DNA from: Conexibacter sp.
GTDB lineage: Bacteria; Actinomycetota; Thermoleophilia; Solirubrobacterales; Solirubrobacteraceae
Assembly: GCA_025964055.1 (NCBI GenBank)
Contig: JAOPZP010000373.1
Location: 1 to 6,233 of the forward strand
Direction of reading: 5' to 3'
DNA: 6,233 bases
How positions within the stretch are numbered: position 1 is the first letter of the stretch; the number at the start of each line of letters is the position of its first letter. The translations under genes and the position numbers were made by a program. This document shows positions 1 to 6,102 of the stretch, piece after piece. The notes beneath the pieces are model-generated. The model did no database searches. It worked only from the letters and a program-made list of their open reading frames with translations, and was not told the DNA's origin.

Positions 1-3000
1 GGCGCACCGGCGTGCGACGGCGCTTCGGGGCGGGCGCGGCCTCGGCCTCGGCCTCGGCCGCCGCATCCTGCACGGCGTCCGGCGCGGCGGCGACGACCTC
101 GGCGGGCTCGCCGACCTCGACCTCTGCCGTCACCTCCGGCGCCTCGACGGGCGTGGCGCGCCGGGACCGCCGGCTGCGGCCGCTGCGGCCGCCGCCCGGG
201 TGCAGCAGCGACGCAGCGGCGTCGATCGCCCGCGCCGCCTCGGCGTCGTCCACGGGAGCAGCCGCGGCAACCCGCGCGGGCGCGCGCCCGTTCTCGCCCG
301 CCGGCGCACCTTCGGCCTCACCCGACTCCACGCGCTCGCCCTCGACGTCCTCGCCCCCGGCCGCCGCGGCAGCCTCGGCCGCCGCGCGCGCCTTGGCGTT
401 GGCCTTGCGGCGCGAGCGGCTGCGGCGCTTGGAGCGCGACCGCTCCTGCGTGCCGCCCTCGCCGTTCTCGCCGCCGTTGCCACCGTTGCCGCCGCCGCCC
501 ACGGGCTCGAGCACGGCCTCGCCGCTCTCCAGCAGCTCACCGTTCTGCGCGGCGCCCACGACCTGCGGCACGTTCGCGGCCTCGTCGCCCTTCTTGCGGC
601 GCCGGCGCCCGCGGGTCTTGCGCTTGGGGAAGTTGCGCAGCAGCTCGCGCGAGAGCGCGCTCGGCTTGCGGGCCATGCGGGTGCGCGCACCGCGCACGAC
701 CTCCATCGCCTCCGGCGTGTGGGCGACCGCCGCCGCCAGGATCGCCGCCGACAGGCGCCGGTCCTGCTTGCGGGCCGCGTGCACCAGCCGCCGGGCGTTG
801 CGCGCGTGCGCGCCGCCCGAGGAGTTGACCAACAGCACCAACAACCGCTTGGTCTCGGGCCAGCGCTGCACGGCGTACTCCTCGTGCACCTCGCGCGTCA
901 TGTCGGCCAGGTCCCAGATCCAGTGCGAGGCCTGGTCGCGGCGCCCGATGCGGCGCTCGGCCAGCGCCTGCAGCAGCACCTTGACGCCCTCGCGGCGCTC
1001 CTCGCGCGACCACGTCTGCACGACGTCGACCGCACGCTCGAACGCGTCGGCGTCCCGCGCCTGCGCGATCTCCTGGAGCGCCCGCAGGCGCAGCTGGGAG
1101 TTCTTGTTGCGCTCGACCGCGGTCAGCAGGAAGCTGCGCTTCAGCTCGCCCGACTTGTCGAAGTGCAGCATCGCGCGAGCGCGGCGCCAGCCGCTGGGCG
1201 CGACGCGCGCCCCGGCCAGCGCAGCCCACTGGACCTGCTCGCCGTAGTCGAGGAACTCGACGGCGATGCGCCACAGCTCGCGCTCGAAGACCTCGATGCG
1301 GCGATCCTCGTCGGCGCACACCGGGATGACCCGGCGCTCGACGCGGACGCGACGGCCGCGGCCGCGGCGCACGGGCCCCACGACGATCGCGCCGCCGCGG
1401 TAGACCTCGCGGTCCAGCAGCGAGTGCAGCGTGACGACGGGGTCGTCGTGGCGCGTCGCGGGATGGACGAAGTCGACCACGATCCCGGACTCCTTGCCGG
1501 GATGGCGGCGCGTGACGCGGCCGACGCGCTGCTGGTAGATGCGCTTGGACGCCGTCGGCGCCAGGTGCATGCAGATCGTCGCGCGGGGCGAGTTCCAGCC
1601 CTCGGCCAGCAGCTGGGCGTTGACCAGGACGTCGATCTCGCCGCGCTCGTAGCGCGCGAGGATCTCGGCCAGCTCGCGCTTGGGGGTCTCGCCCGAGACG
1701 CCCATCGCCTTGATGCCCTCCTGGCGGAAGGCCTCGGCGACGTTCATCGCGTGGCGCACGCCGGCGGCGTAGACCACGCCGGGGACGCCATTGAAGCGCG
1801 TCTTGTACAGGTCGGCGATCGCCAGGTTGAACGGGAGCTGATCCAGCAGCTCGGCCAGCATCTCCTGGTCGAACTCGATGTCGACGTCGCCCTTGCGCAG
1901 CGGCACCTTGGCGATCGTGCGCACGCCCGGGCCCGGCGGGATGCGGATCGACCGCAGCGGCGCGATCACGCCGCGGCGCGCGGCCTGCGCGAGGTCGAAG
2001 CGCGAGGTCTGGGTCGGGAAGAGGTCGGTGACGTGGCGGGCGATCAGCGCGCCCGTCGCCGTCATGCCGACGAAGATCGGACCGGTCCACGCGCGGATCG
2101 CGGCGGAGGTCTTCTCACCCAGCGCGGTGTGCGCCTCGTCGCAGATGACGATGGTGTAGGCGTCGGAGATGCGGCCGGCGTTGCGGACGAACCACTGGTA
2201 GGTCTCCACCGTGACCGGGCCGTCGGTGCGGCCGGTGCCCTCGCCGTCCAGCAGCGGCGGCGACTCGCGGTGGCCGTAGCCCCGGTCGTGCAGCTCGCCG
2301 AGGAACTGGTCGACCAGGTTGCGGCGGTGGGTCAGGATCAGGACGCCGCCGGTGCGGGTCGCGTCCACGAAGCCCATGGCGGCGACGGTCTTGCCGGCGC
2401 CGGTCGCGTGCTCGAACCAGAAGCGCTTGCCGGCGTTGGGATCCTCGGCCGCCTCCTCGGAGACGTCCTCGTCGACGTCGTCGTCCTCGGTGTCGTCCTC
2501 GTAGGACTCCTCCTCGGCCGGCTCGTCGTCGTGGTCGTCGTCCTCGTCGAGGTCGTCGAGGCCCTCGATCTCGATGTCGACGGGGGTGCGGTCCTCCTCC
2601 TCGTCGTCCTCGTCGTCGTCCTCGTCGTGCTCGTCGGGCTCGTCCGGCTCGGGCTCCGGCTCGGCGTCCCGCGCCTCGTCGCGCGGGAACTGCGGCGCGG
2701 GGGCGTCGTCGACGGCGAGCACGGGCGCAGCCGCCGCATCGCTGCCGGTGGCGCCCTTCTGCGTCGCCGCCAGCAGCGCGACGAGCGTGCCCGAGAGGGC
2801 GTCGACCTGGTGAGGGTTGAGGAGGGTTCCGTCGGCCAGTCGCGGCTCGTCCTCGCTGAGGACGCGCTCCAGGCCGAGCAGCAGCGCGTAGCGGCGCCGC
2901 CACTTGGTGGAGGGCACCGCGGCGCCGGCGTCGATCTCGCGCAGCGCGGCGTCCAGCGCCCGGCGGCGGGCGCTGCCGGGGGTGAGCGCGGTGCTCGCGT

Positions 3001-3109
3001 CCTCACCCTCGTGGATGAAGCGCTCGTGCGTGAACGCCTCGGCCTTTGCGACCAAGGTGGGATCGGGAATCGATGCGGCCTCGACGGCCTGCGTCGTGGA
3101 TTCAGCCAT
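1..3109 (-). CDS. SF2 DEAD/DEAH-box helicase, 3' end beyond window
   Basis: The frame is open from the ATG at 3109 to the left edge, giving 1036 codons without a stop. SF2 motifs read in order: a Q-like LNPHQ around residues 97-101; Walker A TGAGKT at 236-241 (Lys240); motif Ia LTHRRNLVDQF near 259-269; DEAH at 324-327; motif III TAT at 350-352; motif IV region GVVYAAGVRHA at 444-454; motif V NAQLLAEGWNSP at 497-508; motif VI QQRVGRVTRR at 526-535. This is a complete two-RecA-lobe ATPase that should unwind or translocate on nucleic acid. Residues about 560-820 are mostly helical and unrecognised. From 827 on, the tail is low complexity: a KRKTRGRRRRKK patch, a Gly/Asn run at 871-886, Ser-Arg repeats at 890-901, then Ala/Glu-rich and basic stretches. 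An acidic insert (144-223) sits between the Q-like motif and Walker A. Substrate and pathway cannot be read from the sequence. The gene is divergent from the thioredoxin cluster. The helicase assignment is firm; the subfamily is not. Confidence 0.93.
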   Translation of the reverse strand, partial: MAESTTQAVEAASIPDPTLVAKAEAFTHERFIHEGEDASTALTPGSARRRALDAALREIDAGAAVPSTKWRRRYALLLGLERVLSEDEPRLADGTLLNPHQVDALSGTLVALLAATQKGATGSDAAAAPVLAVDDAPAPQFPRDEARDAEPEPEPDEPDEHDEDDDEDDEEEDRTPVDIEIEGLDDLDEDDDHDDEPAEEESYEDDTEDDDVDEDVSEEAAEDPNAGKRFWFEHATGAGKTVAAMGFVDATRTGGVLILTHRRNLVDQFLGELHDRGYGHRESPPLLDGEGTGRTDGPVTVETYQWFVRNAGRISDAYTIVICDEAHTALGEKTSAAIRAWTGPIFVGMTATGALIARHVTDLFPTQTSRFDLAQAARRGVIAPLRSIRIPPGPGVRTIAKVPLRKGDVDIEFDQEMLAELLDQLPFNLAIADLYKTRFNGVPGVVYAAGVRHAMNVAEAFRQEGIKAMGVSGETPKRELAEILARYERGEIDVLVNAQLLAEGWNSPRATICMHLAPTASKRIYQQRVGRVTRRHPGKESGIVVDFVHPATRHDDPVVTLHSLLDREVYRGGAIVVGPVRRGRGRRVRVERRVIPVCADEDRRIEVFERELWRIAVEFLDYGEQVQWAALAGARVAPSGWRRARAMLHFDKSGELKRSFLLTAVERNKNSQLRLRALQEIAQARDADAFERAVDVVQTWSREERREGVKVLLQALAERRIGRRDQASHWIWDLADMTREVHEEYAVQRWPETKRLLVLLVNSSGGAHARNARRLVHAARKQDRRLSAAILAAAVAHTPEAMEVVRGARTRMARKPSALSRELLRNFPKRKTRGRRRRKKGDEAANVPQVVGAAQNGELLESGEAVLEPVGGGGNGGNGGENGEGGTQERSRSKRRSRSRRKANAKARAAAEAAAAAGGEDVEGERVESGEAEGAPAGENGRAPARVAAAAPVDDAEAARAIDAAASLLHPGGGRSGRSRRSRRATPVEAPEVTAEVEVGEPAEVVAAAPDAVQDAAAEAEAEAAPAPKRRRTPVR
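2441..2680 (-). repeat. Asp/Glu-rich insert encoded by GAC/GAG trinucleotide tract
   Basis: These codons specify helicase residues 144-223, of which 52 of 80 are Asp or Glu. On the plus strand the tract is a long pyrimidine-rich run of GTC and CTC triplets, densest at about 2590-2645. The block lies between the HQ of the Q-like motif (residues 100-101) and Walker A Lys240, which are usually only a few dozen residues apart in SF2 helicases. It therefore interrupts the first RecA-like lobe on its surface and does not extend a terminus. It is probably disordered. Near-perfect triplet stretches could vary in length by replication slippage. Confidence 0.85.
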
Positions 3110-3291
3110 GAAACGGCTCGCTCTTCGTGAGGAGCGCCCGCGAAGACCTGCGGCGGACGGATGCTTGCAGTCCTCGACGGACCAGGGGGAAGCGAGAAGG
3201 ACGTCCCTGCACCAGCAGCTGCTCCCTCGCCTCGTATCGCAAGGATAGCCGATCGCGCCGACGATCCACAGAAACTGCCACCCTGTCAGGC
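3110..3291. promoter_or_regulatory. Divergent intergenic region between helicase and thioredoxin cluster
   Basis: These 182 bp separate two divergent starts and should hold both promoters. For the helicase strand, TATCCT (complement of 3242-3247) matches 4 of 6 bases of the -10 consensus, but no convincing -35 lies upstream, so it is only a candidate. I find no clear plus-strand promoter. An inverted repeat, CGCTC (3119-3123) with GAGCG (3132-3136) and an 8-nt loop, lies just upstream of the helicase ATG. A second weak pair is TCTTCG (3122-3127) with CGAAGA (3141-3146). These could form a leader hairpin over the helicase ribosome-binding region or an operator, but both stems are short. Neither gene has a strong Shine-Dalgarno sequence. 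Confidence 0.35.
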
Positions 3292-3885
3292 ATGTCCCGT
3301 CGCCTGCTGATGGTCCTCGGCGCCGTGGCCGTCGTCGCCGTGGTCGTCATCGGGCTCTCGCAGACGCATACGAGCAACACGCCACCCAAGGCCAACACGT
3401 TCGACCTGGCGGCCGCGCAGCGCTCCCTGGCGGGCGCGCCGGCCCCGCTGGCCGCCCTGCACGCGCAGGCCAACACGCTGCTGCCCGGCTCCAAGACCGG
3501 CGTCCAGCAGCGCATCGAGCAGCTCAAGGGGCATCCCGTCGTGGTGAACAAGTGGGCGTCCTGGTGCGGACCCTGCCGCTACGAGTTCCCGGCCCTGCAG
3601 CGCAACAGCGTGCGCTTCGGCAAGCAGGTGGCGTTCCTCGGGCTGGACTCCGGCGACGAGGACGCCGCGGCGAAGCGGTTCCTGCAGAAGTTCCCCCTGA
3701 CCTACCCGAGTTACATCGATCGCAAGACGCGGATCGCCCAGGCGCTGGAGATCGGCAAGAACTACCCGACGACGATGTACTACGACGCCGCCGGCAAGCT
3801 CCAGTACGTCCACCAGGGCCTGTACTCCACCGACGCGGCGCTGGCCGCCGACATCCGGCGCTACGCCCTCGGCCGCCCGTCGTGA
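3292..3885 (+). CDS. TlpA/ResA-like membrane-anchored thioredoxin-fold protein
   Basis: This 197-residue protein starts with Ser-Arg-Arg and a hydrophobic segment (about residues 5-22) that would act as a signal anchor and place the rest outside the membrane. A polar linker (about 23-75) leads to a thioredoxin fold with the active site WCGPC (Cys92, Cys95) in the context NKWASWCGPC, and a cis-proline motif YPTT (Pro159) about 64 residues later. This is the TlpA/ResA/DsbE pattern, so it probably does thiol-disulfide exchange on exported or membrane proteins, for example in cytochrome maturation or redox repair. No cytochrome biogenesis gene is nearby. The ATG was chosen because it gives the basic-hydrophobic N-terminus; the open frame upstream encodes only Arg/Ser-rich sequence. 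There is no good Shine-Dalgarno, only AGG close to the ATG. It is the first gene of a probable three-gene operon, ending 6 nt before the next start. Confidence 0.9.
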   Translation: MSRRLLMVLGAVAVVAVVVIGLSQTHTSNTPPKANTFDLAAAQRSLAGAPAPLAALHAQANTLLPGSKTGVQQRIEQLKGHPVVVNKWASWCGPCRYEFPALQRNSVRFGKQVAFLGLDSGDEDAAAKRFLQKFPLTYPSYIDRKTRIAQALEIGKNYPTTMYYDAAGKLQYVHQGLYSTDAALAADIRRYALGRPS

Positions 3886-3891
3886 CCGCGC

Positions 3892-4878
3892 GTGCCTGAG
3901 GTCCGCATCGACCCGCTCACGGGCCTGCGGACGATCATCGCCGCGCGGCGGGCCGACCGCCCCGGCGGCTGGGCGACCGTCGGCGACGCGCCGCCGATCG
4001 ACCCCGAGACCGACCCGTTCGCCCCCGGGCACGAGGACCGCACGCCGCCCGAGGTCTACGCCGTGCGCCCCGGCGGCGGCGCGCCCGACACGCCCGGCTG
4101 GGCGGTCCGCGTCGTCCCGAACCTCTTCCCGGCGCTGACGCGCGACGCGGCCGAGCCGGCGCCGTCGCACGACCCCGACCTGTACACCGCGGTCGCCGCC
4201 TACGGCAACCACGAGGTGGTGGTCAACGCGCCCGACGCCGTGACGTCGCTGGCCGACCTGCGGCCCGAGCAGGTCGCGGTCGCGATGGAGGCCTGGCGCG
4301 CCCGGATGCGCGTGCACGCCGAGGCCGGCGCGGCGTGCGTGCACGTGTCGGTCAACGAGCGCGCGGAGGCCGGCGCGTCGCTGCCCCACACCCACGCGCA
4401 GGTGTACGCCATGGACTTCGTCCCCGCGCAGATCGCCCGCGAGCGCGAGCGCTTCACCGCGCACGCGATGCGGACGATGGGCGGCAACCTGCTCCAGGAC
4501 CTCGTCGCCGACGAGGTCCGCCAGCGCGACCGCGTCGTGGCCATCGACGACGAGGCGGTGGTCCTCTCGCCCTACGCCGCGCGCCAGCCCTACCAGCTGC
4601 TGCTGGCCCCGCGCCGGCCGCGGGCGCGCTTCGAGGACGACGGCCCGCTCGGCGCGGCGCTGCTGCACGACGCGTTGAACCGCCTGCGGCGCCTGCTCGG
4701 CTTCCTGCCGCCGCTGAACCTCTGGGTGCGCACGGCGCCGCTGGGCGCCGAGCAGTTCTGCTGGCGCATCGACGTGGTCCCGCGCCTCACGCACCTCGCG
4801 GGGCTGGAGCTCGGCACCGGCGTGCACCTGAACATCGTGGCGCCCGAGCACGCTGCGGCGCAGCTGCGCGACGCGTGA
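3892..4878 (+). CDS. galT: Galactose-1-phosphate uridylyltransferase-like protein lacking metal ligands
   Basis: The 328-residue protein has the GalT framework. The N-terminus reads PEVRIDPLTGLRTIIAA, followed by PFAPGHEDRTPPE, the catalytic HIT-type motif HTHAQ (His166, His168, Gln170), and a C-terminal VVPRLTHLAGLELGTG then PEHAAAQLR. In classic GalT the second His of the motif carries the UMP covalent intermediate during exchange between UDP-glucose and galactose-1-phosphate (Leloir pathway), and it is present here as His168. The CPFCPGNE motif of many homologues reads DPFAPGHE, so Asp41 and Ala44 replace the zinc cysteines. The SPDH-type histidine is Ala116 (APDA), and HWH near the C-terminus reads CWR (290-292). 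The metal-binding residues of E. coli GalT therefore appear absent. It could be a Leloir enzyme or a related nucleotidyltransferase or phosphorylase. The GTG start is supported by the conserved N-terminus. It starts 6 nt after the thioredoxin stop and overlaps the permease start by 4 nt, with no separate Shine-Dalgarno, implying coupled translation. Confidence 0.85.
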   Translation: MPEVRIDPLTGLRTIIAARRADRPGGWATVGDAPPIDPETDPFAPGHEDRTPPEVYAVRPGGGAPDTPGWAVRVVPNLFPALTRDAAEPAPSHDPDLYTAVAAYGNHEVVVNAPDAVTSLADLRPEQVAVAMEAWRARMRVHAEAGAACVHVSVNERAEAGASLPHTHAQVYAMDFVPAQIARERERFTAHAMRTMGGNLLQDLVADEVRQRDRVVAIDDEAVVLSPYAARQPYQLLLAPRRPRARFEDDGPLGAALLHDALNRLRRLLGFLPPLNLWVRTAPLGAEQFCWRIDVVPRLTHLAGLELGTGVHLNIVAPEHAAAQLRDA

Positions 4879-5801
4879 TCCTCGTCCTCCTGGCGATCGT
4901 CGCCTCGACCGCCGTCGGGGTCGGCGCCGAGCGGCGCTGGGGGGCCGGCGCCGTGCGGTTCGGACGCACGCTCATCGACACGATGGTCTGGGCGCTGCTG
5001 CCGTTCATCACGTTCTTCATCGTGGCGCGGCTGCACCTGGGCGGCGGCGTGGGGATCGGCCTGGCGCTGGGCTTCGTCGAGCTGGCGGTGGTCGGTTGGC
5101 TGGCCTACATCATCGGCGCGCGCGTCCTGCACCTGTCGCGGCCTTCGACCGGCGCGCTGATCCTCACGGTCGTCCTCGCCAACACGGGGTACTTGGGCAT
5201 CCCGCTCAACGCGGCGCTGCTCGGCCACGACGCGCTGGCGCCGGCGATCGCCTGGGACACGATCGTCAGCCAGGTGATGCTCTACACCGCCGGCTTCGCG
5301 ATCGGGGCCGCGTTCGGGACCGCCGCCGGCGAGAGCCCGCGCGAGCGGATGAAGGCGTTCTTCACGCGCAACCCGGTGCTGTGGGCGCTGCTGGCGGGCC
5401 TGGTGGCGCCGGAGACGCTGGCTCCGCAGGCGCTCGTCGACATCGCCAAGTTCGCGGCGGCCTACGGCCTGCTGCCCGTCGGCTTCTTCATCCTCGGCGT
5501 CAACCTGATGGGCGAGCGCGAGGACGGCACGCTGCAGTTCCCGCCGCCGCTGACCGCGCCGATCGGCGTGTCGATCGTCCTGCGCATGGTCGTCGCGCCG
5601 GGGCTCCTCCTCGGGCTCTCGGCGCTGACCGTCGGCGTGCCCGACGCCTACCTCGTGCAGGCCGCGATGCCCGCGGGCATCAACTCGCTGATCGTCGGCC
5701 ACCTCTACGGGCTGGACCTGCGGCTCGCCGCGGGCGCGATCGCGTGGTCGACGGCGATCGCGGTCCTGGCGGCGGCCGCCGTCAGCGCGGTGGGTATCTG
5801 A
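4875..5801 (+). CDS. AEC-family (auxin efflux carrier-like) permease
   Basis: The 308-residue, highly hydrophobic protein has about ten predicted membrane segments, at roughly 2-18, 36-54, 58-80, 93-116, 124-150, 166-178, 190-211, 226-250, 258-278 and 286-305. Two family hallmarks are visible: ANTGYLGIPLN (102-112), the broken-helix crossover motif, and AAMPAGINSLIVGHLYGLD (263-280), the matching motif in the second half. AEC carriers in bacteria move organic anions such as malate or malonate, or amino acids, but the substrate cannot be read here. The start is the GTG whose GTGA overlaps the galT stop, so translation is probably coupled to galT. The length is normal for the family. The last 34 nt, including the stop, form the first part of the 56-bp tandem repeat downstream, so the end of the last helix is repeat-encoded. 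A downstream ATG start is unlikely because it would remove the first helix. Confidence 0.9.
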   Translation: MILVLLAIVASTAVGVGAERRWGAGAVRFGRTLIDTMVWALLPFITFFIVARLHLGGGVGIGLALGFVELAVVGWLAYIIGARVLHLSRPSTGALILTVVLANTGYLGIPLNAALLGHDALAPAIAWDTIVSQVMLYTAGFAIGAAFGTAAGESPRERMKAFFTRNPVLWALLAGLVAPETLAPQALVDIAKFAAAYGLLPVGFFILGVNLMGEREDGTLQFPPPLTAPIGVSIVLRMVVAPGLLLGLSALTVGVPDAYLVQAAMPAGINSLIVGHLYGLDLRLAAGAIAWSTAIAVLAAAAVSAVGI

Positions 5802-5991
5802 GCGTCGATCCTGGCGAGCAGCCGGCGGCAGTCGCCATCAGCGCGGTGGGCGTGTGAGCGGCGATCGTGGCGAGCAGCCGGCGGCGGCCGCCGTCAGCGC
5901 CGTGGGCGTCTGAGCGCCGATCGTGGCGGGCAGCCGGCGGCAGTCGCCGTCAGCGCGGTGGGCGTCTGAGCGCCGATCGTGGCGAGCAGCC
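5768..5991 (+). repeat. Four-copy 56-bp tandem repeat overlapping permease 3' end
   Basis: Copies lie at 5768-5823, 5824-5879, 5880-5935 and 5936-5991, directly adjacent and exactly 56 bp each. They begin GGCGGC, share the core TCAGCGC-GTGGG and end GGCGAGCAGCC (GGCGGGCAGCC in copy 3). A five-base remnant (GGCGG, 5992-5996) follows. Copies 3 and 4 differ at only a few positions; copy 1 is the most diverged after its stop codon. Copy 1 starts inside the permease gene and includes its TGA. Copies 1 and 3 contain the 12-bp palindrome CGGCGGCCGCCG (5770-5781 and 5882-5893). Copies 2 and 4 have GGCGGCAGTCGCC there, which can pair with the GGCGA or GGCGG at the end of the preceding copy. There are no spacers. 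Possible roles are a GC-rich hairpin series ending the operon mRNA, a protein-binding array, or a neutral local amplification. Confidence 0.93.
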
Positions 5992-6102
5992 GGCGGGTTG
6001 GCGTTCCGTCCGGGCGCTGGTCGTGGGCCGCGCGTGGTCCGGCGGCGATGACGGCGAGCCCACCCGGCCGCCCCACGCTCTCCCCCGTGATCTGATGGGG
6101 CC
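5992..6102. other. Intergenic region upstream of dtd
   Basis: About 110 bp follow the repeat array before the dtd start. I see no convincing -10/-35 pair, tRNA or uridine-tailed terminator hairpin. A GGGG at 6097-6100, two bases before the ATG, is the only purine run in the ribosome-binding position and is a poor match. The promoter for dtd should lie here or in the repeat array, unless there is read-through from the permease operon. Confidence 0.4.

Noticed and set aside
537..2090. A 517-codon minus-strand frame in a different phase from the helicase
   Set aside because: Arg/Ala/Pro-rich out-of-frame translation with no motif; the helicase frame covers the same bases.
200..3130. A 976-codon open frame on the plus strand antisense to the helicase
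   Set aside because: Its translation is rich in Arg, Ala, Leu, Gly and Val with no recognisable domain, and it mirrors the helicase codons, including Val/Leu runs opposite the Asp/Glu tract. This is a common shadow in very GC-rich DNA, and the opposite frame carries all the SF2 motifs.
3127..3291. Upstream extension of the thioredoxin frame
   Set aside because: The added residues are Arg/Ser-rich, unlike a signal sequence, and would bury the hydrophobic anchor that begins right after the ATG at 3292.
3286..4851. A 521-codon minus-strand frame opposite the thioredoxin and galT genes
   Set aside because: It is antisense to two well-supported genes and has the His/Arg/Val/Gly-rich composition typical of GC-driven shadows.
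5768..5991. CRISPR array
   Set aside because: The copies are directly adjacent with no spacers, and the unit starts inside a coding gene.
5770..5997. Classic rho-independent terminator
   Set aside because: There are GC palindromes, but no run of T follows any of them.
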